A stretch of 64,000 nt of DNA from Haberlea rhodopensis (GCA_907163345.1 CAJQUN010000060.1:1116001-1180000), one strand, 5' to 3'. Positions 1 through 12,500 are shown, numbered from the stretch's first letter. Numbers and translations are program-made. The notes: generated from the sequence alone by a model not told the origin.

Positions 1-461
1 GATTTTGTTGAAGGGGAAAGAGGGGAAGGGTTTAGGGGAAAGAGGGGTTTCTCGATAAGAGAGGGAGAGAAGTGGGAGAGAAATGATTCCGTGCCAAATG
101 ACGAAAATCTTGAGTCCAACGGGTATATATAGCAAAATACCCCAACAAACCAATACCTCCACAAATACATCATGATTCAATAAAAATCATCTGTTTTCAA
201 AAACTCTCTCTCCAACCTCAAATCCTCATACTGGCCCCAACATAAAGCACCCCGGACTCTAAGTCCCACTAAAAACCCAACTCATAGGTTTTCACCAAAA
301 TGAGAATACAATCTCAACTTTTGGATCCAACGATCCCAAATGCCCAATTAAACAACCTCGGGAGACGCAAAACCGCAATTAATTCCTAATTGCCACAATT
401 AAAAATCCATCAAGGATTAATACCACACCGGGATTAACACCGTAAATCCCCGGACATCACA
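1..461 (-). mobile_element. LARD-type LTR fragment (U3 end)
   Basis: This matches, at readable similarity, the right-hand parts of the LTRs ending at 43884 and 52376: the same GA-rich tract, a TATA motif (gtatatata near 127-137), and the closing block with cacaccgggattaa and a terminal TCACA at 461. Read on the minus strand it is the first 461 bp of an LTR beginning TGTGATGTCC. The sequence right of 461 is chromodomain-coding DNA, so this LTR lies inside another element's pol. The rest is outside the window, so the target duplication (cgtaa on the right) cannot be confirmed. Confidence 0.75.
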
Positions 462-780
462 CGTAACTTATGTGGAACGACCTATGAAGATTCTGGATAG
501 AGCTGAGCGGATATTGAGAAATAAATACCAATGGTAAAGGTATAGTGGGATCGACGAGGTGTCGAGGAGGCAACGTGGGAGACGGAGCAGCATATGATAC
601 ATCAGTATCCTGAGTTATTTTCTGGAATGACTTTACATTTTTATGATACTGTTGGTACGTAATTACTGCAATATTACATATATGATTATGTTCTTGCCTT
701 ATTGCAGTTGGGTTGTAGCGTATATGTTCATGTTATGTATATGCAATTTTGAGGACAAAATTCAATGAGTAGGGGAGAAA
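462..780 (+). pseudogene. Chromovirus pol C-terminus (chromodomain remnant) and polypurine tract
   Basis: From about 466 the reading TYVERPMKILDRAE matches the end of chromovirus integrase proteins, with later pieces matching the ...EEATWETE...YPELFSGM ending seen in the copies at 19000-19200 and 56139-56387. Frameshifts and a stop break it. The non-coding tail ends in a purine-rich GTAGGGGAGAAA directly before the LTR at 781, as expected for a polypurine tract. It is the 3' end of an element whose body lies left of the window, cut at 461 by a LARD LTR. Confidence 0.8.
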
Positions 781-980
781 TGTAATGCCTCGATCTGACG
801 TCTACATGTGATATGGTTATGGCGTAATTATGAAATAATTATGGTATGATGTGGACTGAGTGTGAGTTAAACTAAGTGTGTTGAATATGACAAGAATCTC
901 GGATTTCAATTAATGTGAAATTATGAGGTGAAGAACACCTTTATTCATTTATGAATTTGATTGAAATGGTGTTACATGGT

Positions 981-982
<2 letters not shown>

Positions 983-1028
<46 letters not shown>
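983..1028. repeat. (TA)n microsatellite
   Basis: About 23 uninterrupted TA units inside the LTR at 781-2783. No counterpart of this length is seen in the other LTRs of the window. Confidence 0.95.
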
Positions 1029-1030
<2 letters not shown>

Positions 1031-1555
1031 CAAGAGAATTCATGTTGTAGAAAAGAGTATGAACTATACATAGTTGGATATTACTATGTCATGCATTTGA
1101 CATGAATTTGAGAGGAGTTTCACCTGCAGTTGGATTTCTATGGAGGATATATATGAACCAATATTCATATATGAAACTCACAACACACCGTAAACACCTA
1201 CAAATCTCTACCAAGCTCCTCTCTAGCTCTTTCCTTAGGTTTACATCTTTGGCTTGGATTTCACTTGGTTCAAGCTAGGAAGTGAAGTGACTTCATATCT
1301 TTTTGGTAACAATTTCATAGCATATGATGTATATGTGCTTAGGTGATGGAAATTTGAAGCATGTGAGGTTACTATTATTATATGACTTGAATTGAGACTT
1401 GTTATCATGCAAAGAAATGATTGGAAATATGCTAGAAAGATGTTTATATGATGCTAGGTAATCTGGTGAACAAGTGGTCATGGTTAGAATTGAGTTGTAG
1501 AATAAGAACCATGAGGATATGCTCAAAATCGCAATGTTCTGAAATTTTTGAACAT

Positions 1556-1743
1556 CGGCGATCGACGCCGAAGACAGAGTAAAAATAAGGCGGTGAAATA
1601 ACTTGGCGATCGATCGGTGAAAACATGGCGATCAATCGCGAGGAAACATAACACTTTGGCGATCGATCATGAGATAGTGGCGATCGATCGCGATAAAACA
1701 GAACATGTTGGCGATCGATTGGGACAAATGGCGATCGATCGCG
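1556..1743. repeat. LTR palindrome array 1
   Basis: About seven units of the type GGCGATCGATCG, several extended to the full palindrome GCGATCGATCGC, with degenerate members (gatcaatcg, gatcgattg). Most neighbouring units are separated by 10-12 bp. It lies in the middle of the LTR at 781-2783. The period-4 core reads as repeated IDRS/DRSI in every frame on both strands, so open frames here are artefacts. Confidence 0.85.
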
Positions 1744-2027
1744 AGGGTGTATATTTTTCAAAATGTTAGCTTTATGTGGAATTTGATTGTGAAGCCGAGT
1801 ATAACATAATATATTATTGATTTTGTTGTAGCATCATCACAGGGGACGGAACAACGATGGGGTTAGACATTGACGCCTGCTTTATATATCATTTGAGTCA
1901 CAGAACAGGTACGTGTTGACATACGAGTGTATGATCTTATTGTGATGATGATGCGGACATTGTATCATATGATTTGTGGTATCATATGCATGTACATTCA
2001 TGATGTTCATATGGTTGAGATGGATGC

Positions 2028-2290
2028 CACGATAGGTATGTAGCATATGCTTTGGCTGAGATCAGTACCACGATAGGTATGCCAGTGTTGGGCATATGCT
2101 TTGGCTTTGATTATTGTCACGATAGGTATGCTGCATATGCGTTGGCATGAGAAGTATACTCCAGTCGAGTATATGCTCTGGTTGTTATAATGTATGAGGA
2201 CGGTGCTATGATATGTGATGTTAATATGAAGATGTGAGGAGGTTCCACTGACATATTGAGCTGAGATAGGCATATCATATTGGTCTCGTT
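2028..2290 (+). repeat. Degenerate tandem repeat in LTR
   Basis: Repeats built around cacgataggtatg and catatgctttggctgag recur about four times at 50-65 bp intervals. The position within the LTR corresponds to the tandem arrays at 10410-10625 and 12501-12712 in related LTRs, although the repeated sequence is different. Confidence 0.7.
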
Positions 2291-2783
2291 ATAACAGGAT
2301 GATAAGTGAGACATGTCATGACATATTTGCATTTGATGATGCATGATACAAAACAATCAGAGTGGATGTTTATAGTGCTTTATCGTTTCTGTTTCTTATT
2401 GATATCGCACTGAGATGGTTGTTTATCTATACTCATGTTGTGTGATTGTTTCTGTAGGGACTCATAGACAAGGGAGGACGGGATTGTGAGTCTTATTCCG
2501 CTGCGAGCTGGTCCACTGCTTAGGAGTTATATTGATCTATGTTGTTTTGTTGTACATATGATGTATATTATGACATGGTTTTGTCAACTTGTAACAACCT
2601 ACATAAGTAAACTCTTAACCAGTGTATGGTTTACTTAATTCTTACTCACATATGTATAATGAACTGATACATAACGGATTAAGTAACGAGGACCCCACAA
2701 ACATGAACCCTTACACTCTGATGAATGTATGTTTAGCTCTCTTTATGTCATTAAATCCACACTTAAGGTAGCGAGGCCTTACA

Positions 2784-3121
2784 GAAGCTGAATCAAAAGC
2801 TATCGAATTGAACAAAAAGAGACAAGGTGATGATGGTATTCACAATATTTACACAGAAGAATATTCCTAGTAGTTCTAAAGGCTCCAGTTCCAGTGATGC
2901 ACCATCTGCTAGTAAGAGTCTTGGTTCTATACCATCTGTTCTGAATTGTGTACACTTTGGCAGAAACCATTATGGCGAGTGTAGATTGTTGACAAGAAAA
3001 TGCTTTCGATGTGGAGAACTTGGCCATATAGCAAGGAATTGTCCCAAACAGCGTGAAGAACCTAAAGTAAAATAGACTAGATCTCATGGTTTTACTTCTA
3101 ATCGAGGCAAAGGTAGATGAA
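2784..3121 (+). pseudogene. Gypsy C gag C-terminus with zinc knuckles
   Basis: A partial gag begins abruptly after the LTR that ends at 2783. A serine-rich linker precedes two zinc-binding motifs. The first is C-x2-F-G-R-N-H-x2-G-x-C, with its second Cys changed to Phe. The second, CFRCGELGHIARNC, is a normal CX2CX4HX4C knuckle. Such knuckles bind genomic RNA during particle assembly. The frame closes at a TAG at 3073, where functional relatives continue into protease. The N-terminal gag lies outside this block, probably left of the window, because another element inserted here. Confidence 0.85.
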
Positions 3122-3129
3122 GATTTGGT

Positions 3130-3706
3130 ATGGGCGGAGCTATCGGTACAGAGGAAAGTAAAGTCAATAATCAGGCCCGAGTTTTTGCTATCACACAGGA
3201 AGAAGCAAATGCAGCGCCAACTGTGATTACCGGTAATTTATCTGTTTCTGATATAAAAGTTTATGTTTTATTTGATCCTGGTGCAACACATTCATTCATA
3301 TCACAAGCATTCACGATGCATTTGCATGATTAACAAGTGTCATTGGGCTATGATTTATTTGTTCAAACCCCATTAGGGAGCATGATTGTTGTCAATACTG
3401 TGCATCATAATTGTAAAATCTTAATTGGAGATACTGAAATTCATGCTACTTTACTGGTTATGCCGTTAAAGGATTTTGATATGATTCTGGGTATGGATTG
3501 GTATACTGGGTACCATGCTAAATTGGATTGTTCTACCAAGGAAATAGTACTGCAAGTTCCTGATCAGGCCAATATAGTATTTAAAGGAGAAAGAAAAATC
3601 TTGCCTACATGTGTCATATCTGCATCTACAGCGTTCAAATTGGTTAAGGGTGGTTGTGAAGCTTATTTCTCTCACATCATAGATAGCAGAGTATGTGGTT
3701 TAAAAA
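3130..3706 (+). pseudogene. Gypsy C aspartic protease
   Basis: Two reading segments (3130-3333 and 3337-3780) separated by an in-frame TAA at 3331-3333 carry a retropepsin. The active-site block reads LFDPGATHSFIS where the family usually has D-[ST]-G-A. The later DFDMILGMDW is the conserved second block of the fold. In gypsy elements this domain cuts the Gag-Pol precursor. The Pro at the second active-site position and the stop make it inactive. Confidence 0.85.
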
Positions 3707-4534
3707 TTGAAGATATTCCGGTGGTTAGAGAATATCCAGATGTATTTCCAGATGAATTACCGGGATTACCACCAAAATAGAGACACTGAGTTTACCATCG
3801 AGTTACCGATAAGTAGTGCGCCAATTTCTATTTCTCCTTATAGAATGACACCTGTTGAATTAAAAGAATTAAAAACTCAGTTACAAAAACTACTTGATAA
3901 AGGATCATTAGACCGAGTGTTTCATCATGGGGAGCACTGATATTGTTTGGTAAAAAGAAGGATGGCACTTTGAGATTATGTATTGATTATCGACAGTTGA
4001 ATCAAGTGACTATAAAGAATAAATATCCACTGCCCAGAATTGATGATTCATTTGATCAGTTACAAGATGCTACAGTATTTTTGAAAATTGATCTAAGATC
4101 AGTGTATCGTCAGTTGAAAATTGCTGAGTCTGATGTTCTAAAAACAGCTTTCAGAATCAGGTATGACTACTATGAATTTTTAGTAATGCCTTTTGGTTTA
4201 ACCAATGCACCAGCTGCATTTATGGCATTGATGAATGATGTGCTTAGATCGTATCTGGATAGATTTATGATTGTCTTTATTAATGATATTCTGGTAGACT
4301 CTAAATCTGCTGAAGAACATGAACAACAATTACGAATTATGCTGCAAACGTTACATGAGAAATAGTTGTATGCAAAACTCAGCAAATGTGAATTTGGCTA
4401 AATCAAGTTGTATTTTGGGGCATGTTGTTTCTAGTGATGATATTAAAGTTGATCCAATGAAAATTGAAGCAGTAATTAAATGGGAGAGCCCAAAAAATGT
4501 TGCCGAAGTTCGTAGTTTTCTTGGTTTAGCTTGA
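3707..4534 (+). pseudogene. Gypsy C reverse transcriptase
   Basis: The reverse transcriptase palm and fingers are readable across several frames. There is a PYRMTPVELKELK segment near 3836, then KKKDGTLRLCIDYRQLN near 3950, PLPRIDD, and FLVMPFGLTNAPAAF near 4180. The catalytic box reads FINDI where FVDD/FIDD is expected, so the first catalytic Asp of the pair is lost. A stop at 4363-4365 and frame changes near 3780, 3940 and 4370 confirm a pseudogene. Confidence 0.9.
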
Positions 4535-5040
4535 TATTATCGACGATTTATTGAGAATTTTTCTCTTATTGCCACTCCATTAACAAAAGTGTTGCGAAAA
4601 GGTATTCCATTCAAATGGACAGATGAATGCCAAAAGAGCTTTGAAGAATTGAAGGAATGACTCACAACTGCTCCAGTTTTGATAATTCCGTCAGGTACTG
4701 ATGGTTTTATTATTTATAGTGATGCTTCATATCAGGGTTTGGGATGTGTTTTAATGCAACACTGTAAAGTTATAGCATATGCTTCTCGACAACTGAAACC
4801 ATATGAGTCTTATCCTTCACATGATTTAGAACTTGCTGCAGTTGTTTTGCTTTAAAGATATGGAGACATTACTTGTATGGTACCACATTTCAAATTTTCA
4901 CTGACCATAAAAGTTTAAAGTATTTATTGAGTCAAAAGAGTTGAACATGCGACAAAGGATATGGCTTGAATTATTAAAAGATTATGACTGCACTATTGAG
5001 TATCACCCCAGAAAAGCTAATGTAGTTGCTGATGCTTTGA
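4535..5040 (+). pseudogene. Gypsy C RT connection and RNase H
   Basis: Conceptual translation with stops shows YYRRFIENF, TDECQKSFEELK, then IIYSDASYQGLG (an RNase H catalytic Asp region), AYASRQLKPYE, HDLELAAV (catalytic Glu region), and finally YHPRKANVVADALS at 4990-5045, which carries the last conserved Asp. RNase H removes the RNA template during reverse transcription. Stops interrupt it at about 4534, 4658 and 4854. Confidence 0.87.
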
Positions 5041-6156
5041 GCCAAAAATCATATCGTACTGTTTCTTATCTTTCACTGCATTCTTTACCATATGTGCTAG
5101 GTTTGAGAAAGATGAATGTCGCCTTAAATGTTGATGAGACTGGTGTTATTTGTGCTTCGCTTTGTATCCGTCCTGTAATGACTGAAAGAATTAAAAATGC
5201 TCAATTTCGTGATGATAAACTAAGCAGTATTGCAGAAAAGGTGAAACAGGGAAAGAGTACAGCATTTGTTATCACTGATGATGGTAGTTTATCAATCAAT
5301 AATCGACTTTGTGTTCCTAATGTAAATGGCATAAGGTATGAAATACTGGAGAAGCACACATTACACCTTATGTTATTCACCCTGGTAGTACAAAGATGTA
5401 TCAAACTTTGAAAGCCCATTATTGGTGTCCGAGAATGAAGAAGGATGTGGCCGAGTATGTACCGAAATGTTCGACTTGCCAACACGTTAAAGCCGAACAT
5501 CAAGCACCGGTAGGTAAATTACATCCACTTCCGATTTCAGTTTGGAAATGGGAAAGTATAACAATGGATTTTGTTTATGGTTTACCTATAACACTGACGA
5601 AGAATGATGTAGTTTGGGTGATTGTGGATCAATTGACAAAATCAGCTCACTTTTTACCATTCAGATGTGGATCTACACTTGAAAGTTTAGCAAAAAGGTG
5701 TGTGACTGAAATTGTTAGATTACATGGCTTACCTTTATATATTATATCAGACAGAGATCCTCGTTTTACATAGATATTTTGGGGAAGTTTGCAACAAGCA
5801 CTGGGTACTAAATTACATTTTAGTACATCATTTCATTCTCAAACAAAAGGACAATTAGAAAGAACGATTCAGACTTTAGAAGGGATTCTTCGATCATGTG
5901 TTCTTGAGTTTAAAGGTTCGTGGGATGATTATATTGCTTTGATGGAATTTGCATACAATAATTAATATCATAACACTATGGGCATGGCACCATACGAAGC
6001 TTTATATGGTAGGAAATGTAGAAGTAATGTTGGGATGAAGAAGGAACGCGGATATTAGAAGGTCCAGATCTCATTCAAGAGACAATTGAAAAGATAAAAA
6101 TTGTGAAAAATCGATTAAAAGCCGCGCAAGACAGACAGAAGAGTTATGATGATCAA
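5041..6156 (+). pseudogene. Gypsy C integrase (truncated)
   Basis: Integrase is recognised from the second half of the zinc-binding domain (CSTCQHVKAEHQ near 5470), the first catalytic Asp in ITMDFVYGLP, the second in ISDRDPRFT, and the Glu in GQLERTIQTLE near 5845. The zinc-domain histidine segment is degraded and a TAG at 5771-5773 breaks the core. The sequence stops at 6156, where a minus-strand Tat-type LTR begins. The chromodomain or tail of this element is not found in the window. Confidence 0.88.
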
Positions 6157-7345
6157 TGATCGTGATTTATTTAAATAGAAAATTCCTTTGTGGCGCGATT
6201 ATACCGCAAGTGCACGGTGGCAAGTTTTAGTATAGGAATTTAAAGAACATGTTGTCAAACCCATAAAGACTAACTGTAAGTACCAATAAGACACTTTTAA
6301 CTATATTTAACCTACGACAGTGAATTAAATAATTAAACTGATTAACACAAATAAAATACTAATAATAATCCAACCAAGCAAACCAAAGATGACGAGAAAA
6401 ATCCACTCAAGAAGATTATCAAGACTTTGGTTCACCAATGCAATTCCCTACAATTCTCGATTGAATATCCTAAACCCTAAGGTACGAGTTTTCCTAATTT
6501 ATCCAATATACGATGGTCAAGTTATATTGAACCTAATATTAAGATGCAACAAGGCAATGGTTATGCCCTTATTTAACACTCAATATTGTATGAATGATTT
6601 ATAAAAACTACTAGCTTACGATTTTGGTAAATCTATAGCTATCACACATGTGCTGGATTTTACTTGATCCATCTCAATCTAAAACACATGGTATAATTTA
6701 TTATGTCGTATTGCAATATTGTATGATCAAGTCAATTTCAATAAATAAAATCATTGAAAGGTGATCAACTCCTTAAAAACATGAAGAACAATAAATTATA
6801 CTCAAAGAACTAGAGGAATTCAATAATCAAGTCATATGTTCATGACAAAGGATTGTCTTGCCTCGATAAATAAACTTAGTTCCTCGTAATAAATCAAAAC
6901 AAAGCAAAACAAAGCGAAACTAAGAATTAAAGACAAAGAAAAACTCTCAGCGTCGACTCCGACTGTAGATCCTTGCTCTTTCTATTGCTTCTTTCTCAAT
7001 CGTGCTCCTCAATCTCCTCGTTGGCTTGTTCCAAGTTTGTGAATTATGGTTGATTGAATGGTATTTATAGAGGAGGGGAATGAAAAGGAAGTGTCGTTGT
7101 AACTCTAAAAAGAGTCCTTCTCCTTTTATAATTATAACTCTTAAAGGAGTCTTTGTTAAATTACAATTCGTAATTGGACAATCCTTTTCCACATTTTCAT
7201 CAGTAATTTGGGTATTTTTTTATACATTCTCACACTTCTACATATTCCTGAAACATGCAAAATCATATCAAAAAGCGTAATATCGTTCAAGAATCTCAGT
7301 AAAATATAACGAGAAAACATATATGTGCAAAAATAACACTTATCA
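6157..7345 (-). mobile_element. Tat/Athila-type LTR (3' LTR of minus-strand element)
   Basis: The 1189-bp sequence has TG at 6157 and CA at 7345. It aligns with the solo LTR at 17475-18814: the block accgcaagtgcacggt, the phrase gttttagtata, the words ctatatttaacct, and the gcttctttctc...gttggcttgttcc block. Directly right of 7345 lies aactcccccaaactta, whose reverse complement is a good polypurine tract (TAAGTTTGGGGGAGTT). It is therefore the 3' LTR of an element running leftwards. The left flank is gypsy C integrase. Unlike its relative at 17475 it has no CGATCGATCG array. Confidence 0.8.
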
Positions 7346-9255
7346 ACTCCCCCAAACTTATCACTTGATAATTCTCGATTAAGCATTAAAATCAAATTGT
7401 AGAGTTTATTATTGATACTCGAAACAAATTATTTCATGACTAGCATTATCATCAGAAATCTCACTTACACACATTCAAAATTTGAACAAGACATACATGT
7501 TTTCTCCTAAATCAAACAACATGTCTCAAAATCGGAACGTGTATATGTGTTATTATCAATCTCAAGCATCATGCACATCTTCAAGATAAAATCATGCTAA
7601 TCAACTCAAAGTCAATATTACTATCAAGTACTCCATATGCTTACTTTTCAAGCACTTCTCCACTAATATAATTACTCTCTTGACTTGGATCAAAATGTCT
7701 TTTTAAGCTTATAATGTTAGGCCTTTGGTGTCGGTTTCAAAGACAAGGTAGGATAATCACAAAGAAGAGAGTATAGCATGTAAAGTTTACTTTTTAGCAC
7801 ATATTGAGCTTCTCTTCTTCTTTTTCTTTTCTAGCATTGACCACTTTGGGTCTTATTATATACTTTTTCTCAGGGCTATTTCTTTACATATTTTCTTTTT
7901 CTCCTTTTCTCATTGATCAATTTTTTCAATAAGCTCGTCAAGATATAACAATTCACGTGCATCGAATGATATTCATTATACTCTCTTAGGGTGATGATAA
8001 TTTTTTTTTTCTATTTAGGTCATAAGGTAAGTATAGTGAGTTTATCAACAAAAGTTGAATGGTGGCTAATTTCCATTCTTTTTCAGTTAAGCTCAAAGGT
8101 GGAAACTAGTGAATGATCTAGACAAGGTAGGAATGAAAGGCTCAATGTTCCAAAGATCACTTAAATCATATCCAAGTAAAGTTCTTAATTATAAAATTTC
8201 GCCTCAAAGTGCCATCAAATAGGTTCTAGTGTACTCTAAGATGCTCAAGACAAATCATAGTTTACAAAAAAATTCACTATCCAACTTGCAATCCACAAAA
8301 ATCATGACTCGGTGTGCTCAATATATTTCTCATTCTTGACATGCTTACTCAACAAATGATATTCATGTACAAGTCTAACAATTATTAAAGTTCAAACATA
8401 TGCATATGAGATCAAAATCCCCATTGAATAAAAGCCACTACTACAATTCATTCTTTTCTCATGTTTGAAATCATAAAAAATATTTAGCTCATAAAAATCG
8501 GACGATCCAAGTATCAATTTCAGCACACAGTTTGCAGATTAAACAAGTAAAAACATGCAAGTCACTCCTTCAAACTTAAATCAAACATTGTCCTCAATGT
8601 TTAAAAGAATCAAAAGGGTAACAATAAACTCCCCTGATCAAGACGCTTGCATGAGGGTTGAGGAAGATTGGCTTTTGAAAGCTCCACCGCTGTAGGGGTT
8701 TATCGCTCGAACTGAGTACCTCGCAAGAGAAGAATGCAAATAATAAAATAGTCGACTCGAGAGATAATAAAAACTAAAAACAAAAATTGAAAATCAAATA
8801 AATTAACTAACAAAAGGACATGGCTTGAGTTGCCTCCCAAGAAACGCTGATTTCTAGTCGTCGGCTTGACCATCAGAAGCAACCATCAAAGATTGGTTGC
8901 CGCCCATAGTAAGTATCATATGATACGACAAATGGGTCTTGATTCAGTATGCCCTCAAGCTTGGCAAGATATGAACAATGTAAGCTCGTCGTTCCAACAA
9001 CACTCGTCTTGAAATGGTAGGAATTGGAGAAGAATTCTTGGCGTGGCTTCATATCTTGGAGAATATAGTGCGGTGAAGTTGGCATCGATGGGAGAAAAGG
9101 ATCCACATATGACTTAGAACATGTCGCCATCGATGGCTGCTGATCATTCTCATCAAAAAAATCATCAATCTCCAACATCACGCTCAGCTCATCTATCCGT
9201 GGGAACTCATCGTATAACATTTTTAATGTAGGCTCAATCACTTGAGGAGGCTCAA
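7346..9255 (-). mobile_element. Internal 3' region of the Tat/Athila-type element (truncated)
   Basis: Mostly non-coding sequence between the polypurine tract at about 7346-7360 and the gypsy B LTR at 9256. Near 8815-8850 the plus strand reads ggcttgagttgcctcccaag, the same phrase as in the gag-protease element near 31715-31735. That marks the end of a gag-protease coding part in this type of element. No reverse transcriptase or integrase was found here. The element is cut at 9255, and its 5' half is not in the window. Confidence 0.65.
8873..9241 (-). pseudogene. Open frame in Tat/Athila-type element, function unknown
   Basis: A 122-residue frame starts MIEPTLKMLYDEFPRIDELS and ends GRQPIFDGCF. 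The frame continues upstream to the edge of the LTR at 9256 without a stop that I can see, so it is the C-terminal part of a longer reading. I see no catalytic motif. It sits immediately 5' of the conserved tail phrase, where gag-protease elements have the region after protease. I do not recognise the domain. Confidence 0.4.
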
Positions 9256-10003
9256 TGTGATAACCTTGAATTAAAAATGTGCATTATGTTTTTAATGTTG
9301 TTTATGAGGTTAATATGGTGATATAATTATTTAGGGTTATGAAATGTAATAGTTATGCGGTGGATATGAACTGGTTATACATTTCAGGGTGCATGTGATG
9401 CATTGTGTGAAATTGGTGAATTTGGCATGGTTCAATTGGAATTTGTTCTAGTTAATCTAGAAAAGCATGTCTAATTGATATTGGTGATGCATTAAATTGA
9501 TTAAATGTTTTAAATTATCAAGCGATGATAATTACTACAACATGCTAAATACTTGGACATCATGATTAAATTTTAGGACATACTTTTGCATTGCTTGCAC
9601 ACTCCTACCTCACCCTCCCCTTACCTACTTCACTTCCCCACCACACACTTCATATCACACAACTTCTCTCTCCCCATTTCCCTCAAAAAAATGGCCCAAC
9701 AAGAAAGAAAATGGAGAAGGACTTTCAAGATTTGATTTGCTTGAAACTTGGAAGGAGTTGAAGTTTTAGTGGTAATGAATCTTTCCTGTTAAAGCATTGA
9801 GCATGTTAACTTGAGTTTGAGTTAATATTTTTGGGGAAAAAATGGCAGGTATTGATGTATTTTGTTGTGTTGAGTTTTTGTGTTGTTATATGGTGGTATT
9901 ATGGAGTTTATGGTGTGTTGGATTAATGAGTATTGAAGGGATGTGGTATGAGTATTGGTTTGGCATGGATTTGTGTAACAAAATGGTGATTTTCCCGTGT
10001 ACA

Positions 10004-10228
10004 GGCATCGGCGATCGATCGGTGCATTTTACTGCTCTATCAAGCGTATCATACTAGCGGATAGTGTGTTTTAGCAATCGATCACTGAGTTTCGAGTGAT
10101 CGATCGGTGAGCACTGCGATCGGTCGGCAAGGGTCTAGCGATCGATCGCCGAATGACAAAAATTGAGTATCAAGGCACTAGGGTCTCGCGATCGATCGGT
10201 GCATATGAGCGATCGATCGCAAGACACA
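10004..10228. repeat. LTR palindrome array 2
   Basis: Seven units around GCGATCGATCG, some degenerate (caatcgatca, gatcggtcgg). The last two units form the hairpin 10184-10198 / 10210-10224: 15-nt arms TCTCGCG.../...CGCAAGA with one mismatch and an 11-nt loop. It lies inside the gypsy B 5' LTR. Confidence 0.87.
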
Positions 10229-10409
10229 AAATGTGGAATTCTTGATATTTTGTTGGGATTTTTGTGATGGACTATTATATGGCTTCTAATATTGAATTGT
10301 GCGCATCAATGGTAAAATGTATCTTTGCATATTAATTTATGCATTGTGGTTGCATGAATTGGATGCTTGGTGCATATTATTATGAGTCGTTGTTATATTC
10401 GAGTGATGA

Positions 10410-10625
10410 CTATAATGCTTGCCGCTGTCATTTCGAAGCGAGGAGTAGAATACTTGCCGCTGTCATATCGTAGCGATGGAACATAATATTTGCCGCTAAT
10501 ATGTCGAAGCAAGGATAATGCCTCTGTCATATTGAAGCAATGTATATTATAATGCCGCCGATATGTCGAAGCGAGGGGTATTATAAATGACGATGTTATG
10601 TCAAAGCGAGGGGCATTAGAATGCC
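10410..10625 (+). repeat. Short tandem repeats, 'cgaagcga' type
   Basis: About six units carrying gtcgaagcgagg/gtagcgatgg with tgccgctgtcatat at intervals of 35-45 bp. The reverse complement of the same repeat (tcgcttcgacatgacagcggca) occurs in LTRs at 44500-44640 and 54530-54740 and in the LARD interior at 49290-49460. Confidence 0.8.
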
Positions 10626-11979
10626 ACTGTTATAACAAGACTATGAATTGGTTATTGGTATTGATGGTATGGATATATGTCATGACATTTATTAAACTGT
10701 ATTATAATCTAATGATTATGAATATGAGTTATGGAACAGGGACAACTAAGGAGAGCATTTTAATGCATTGAATACATGAAGTGATTTGTATTTACGGGTT
10801 ATGAATTTTTACATTATGATCATATTGTTATGAGTATGATTTATTATATGCTCATGTTTTGGGGTTGTTCCTGTAGGAGCTTTTGGTATGGAGGGCTAAG
10901 TCAAGGGTTGATACAGTGAGCCGTGTGAGGATTAGTGCTACTGTCCTAGAAGATCAGGAGATTCTTTTGTATAGTCTTTACTCAGGAGTAGTGTAAATAT
11001 ATAGCACTTACATTCATTTTTTTGGGAATCTAATTAATACTTTTTGGAATTTTATTTTTTTTGTATGTGTAATACCCCCGAAATGTTATATGATTATGTG
11101 CTATGATGATGATTTATGATATATTTAAGGGTTGTGGTGTATTTAAATTGGGGGAGTATAATTATGATATGATGATATGATTTAGGGGGCATGTTGGGTG
11201 TTTTAAAGGATGGATTAATTTAAATGAAGTTATAAAATATCGAGTGAGGATATTTTAATACATCGTACTAAATACCGGGACATAATTAAACACCACATGA
11301 CCACCCTACCCACACCACCCCCCACCCACTCGGTCACCACCCTCCCCCAAATGCACCCTACATCCCCCACTTGGCAGCCCATACTTCCTTCTCCTTCCCT
11401 CACTCCACCTCCAATCAACTCTCCTCCACCTCCTCTCTCTCTTTCTCTCCCAAATCGTGCCTGTAAGCTACAGAGGAAGGGAAGAAAAGCTTGGTTTGAA
11501 GAGTGTTAAAAACCTTGCAAAAGAGGAGCAAAAGTAGAGGGGTAAGTCATACTCTGTTTTTCGGAGTTTTGGTTAAGTTTGGGTTTGATGGGATGATTTT
11601 AACGCATGCTAAGTAAAGGTTCGGGTGAAACCTTAGTATGGGTGCTTACATGGAGGTATTGTGTAACTACTAGCATGTTTGTTCGAGCATATTACATGTT
11701 TTATGTGGTAGATTTCTAGTTATGAAAGTATATGCTCGAAAATCTGGGCAAAGAGATGCATGCTCTGTTTTCTGTAAAAGTTGGATGAGGTTGAAGATTT
11801 TGATGATGTTATGATGCATGATAGCTTAGGTTTTGTTAAACCTTTGATTTAAGTACCTACATAGAAGTTTTATGAAGTTCCTAGCATGTTTGTTTGAGCA
11901 AGTATGATGTGTTATGAAGTAGTTTTGATGCCATGAAAGGAGGTGCTCAAAAATCTGGGGAAGTCCCGATTTTTCAGAG

Positions 11980-12212
11980 CGCTCGATCGATCGAGATTTT
12001 GGTCCCGATCGATCGAGCGAGGCAGAAGCTTTTAAGCATGGTTTGAAATTCAGGCGTCGATCGATCGAAGGATTTTCCGATCGATCGGTGAAACGTTTCG
12101 ATATCTCGATCGATAATTCCTTCCGATCGATCGATCGAGGCAGAGTGTTTGGGCACTGTTTATGCATGTTCCTCGATCGATCGAGACCTCGGGGCCGATC
12201 GATCGAGAGAGG
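11980..12212. repeat. LTR palindrome array 3
   Basis: Eight units with the core TCGATCGATCGA or CCGATCGATCG. The first pair forms a perfect 14-nt stem: CGCTCGATCGATCG at 11980-11993 and its complement at 12006-12019, with a 12-nt loop. Compared with arrays 1, 5, 6, 7, 8 and 10 the outer base pair of the palindrome is T/A here instead of G/C. Confidence 0.87.
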
Positions 12213-12500
12213 CAGAATGTTGAAAATTAAGATGATGATTTATTTTGTTAAGTTTATGGTATGAAATGATATTGAGGCATCTAATATGGTATTATGTGGT
12301 CTTGTAGAACCATCCCAGTTACCATCACAGTCAAGGAGATAAAGTCTGTTGACTCCTCCTCCTTTTGAAAAGGTATGTAAGAGGCGTACGAGCATCGGAC
12401 GGTAAAACACATCTTTACACTACGACTATGTTTTTATCGCATGAATATTCATGATGAAATGATGATGTTTATAAGATGTTTATATATTCATACAATGCTA

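Larger units (their letters stand above)
781..2783 (+). mobile_element. Chromovirus 3' LTR
   Basis: The LTR begins TGTAATGCC right after the polypurine tract and ends GGCCTTACA at 2783, giving 2003 bp with TG...CA termini. It contains a TA microsatellite, a palindrome array (1556-1743) and a degenerate tandem repeat (2028-2290). The closing block (aaggtagcgaggccttaca) is shared with the LTRs ending at 13249 and 13138. No primer binding site follows it. Instead the sequence continues in the gag of another gypsy element, so this LTR is the right edge of an insertion into that element. Confidence 0.82.

Noticed and set aside
11297..11509. Pro/Thr/Ser-rich 70-residue frame as a small secreted or cell-wall protein
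   Set aside because: It lies in a pyrimidine-rich part of a solo LTR, with the equivalent tract also in other LTRs (9600-9680 and 19610-19680).
11826..12264. Open frames rich in IDRS/RSID on both strands across several loci, looking like an RS-repeat protein family
   Set aside because: The (CGAT)n core has a 4-bp period and reads as the same residues in every frame on both strands. The frames lie in LTRs and have no shared ends, start or codon pattern.
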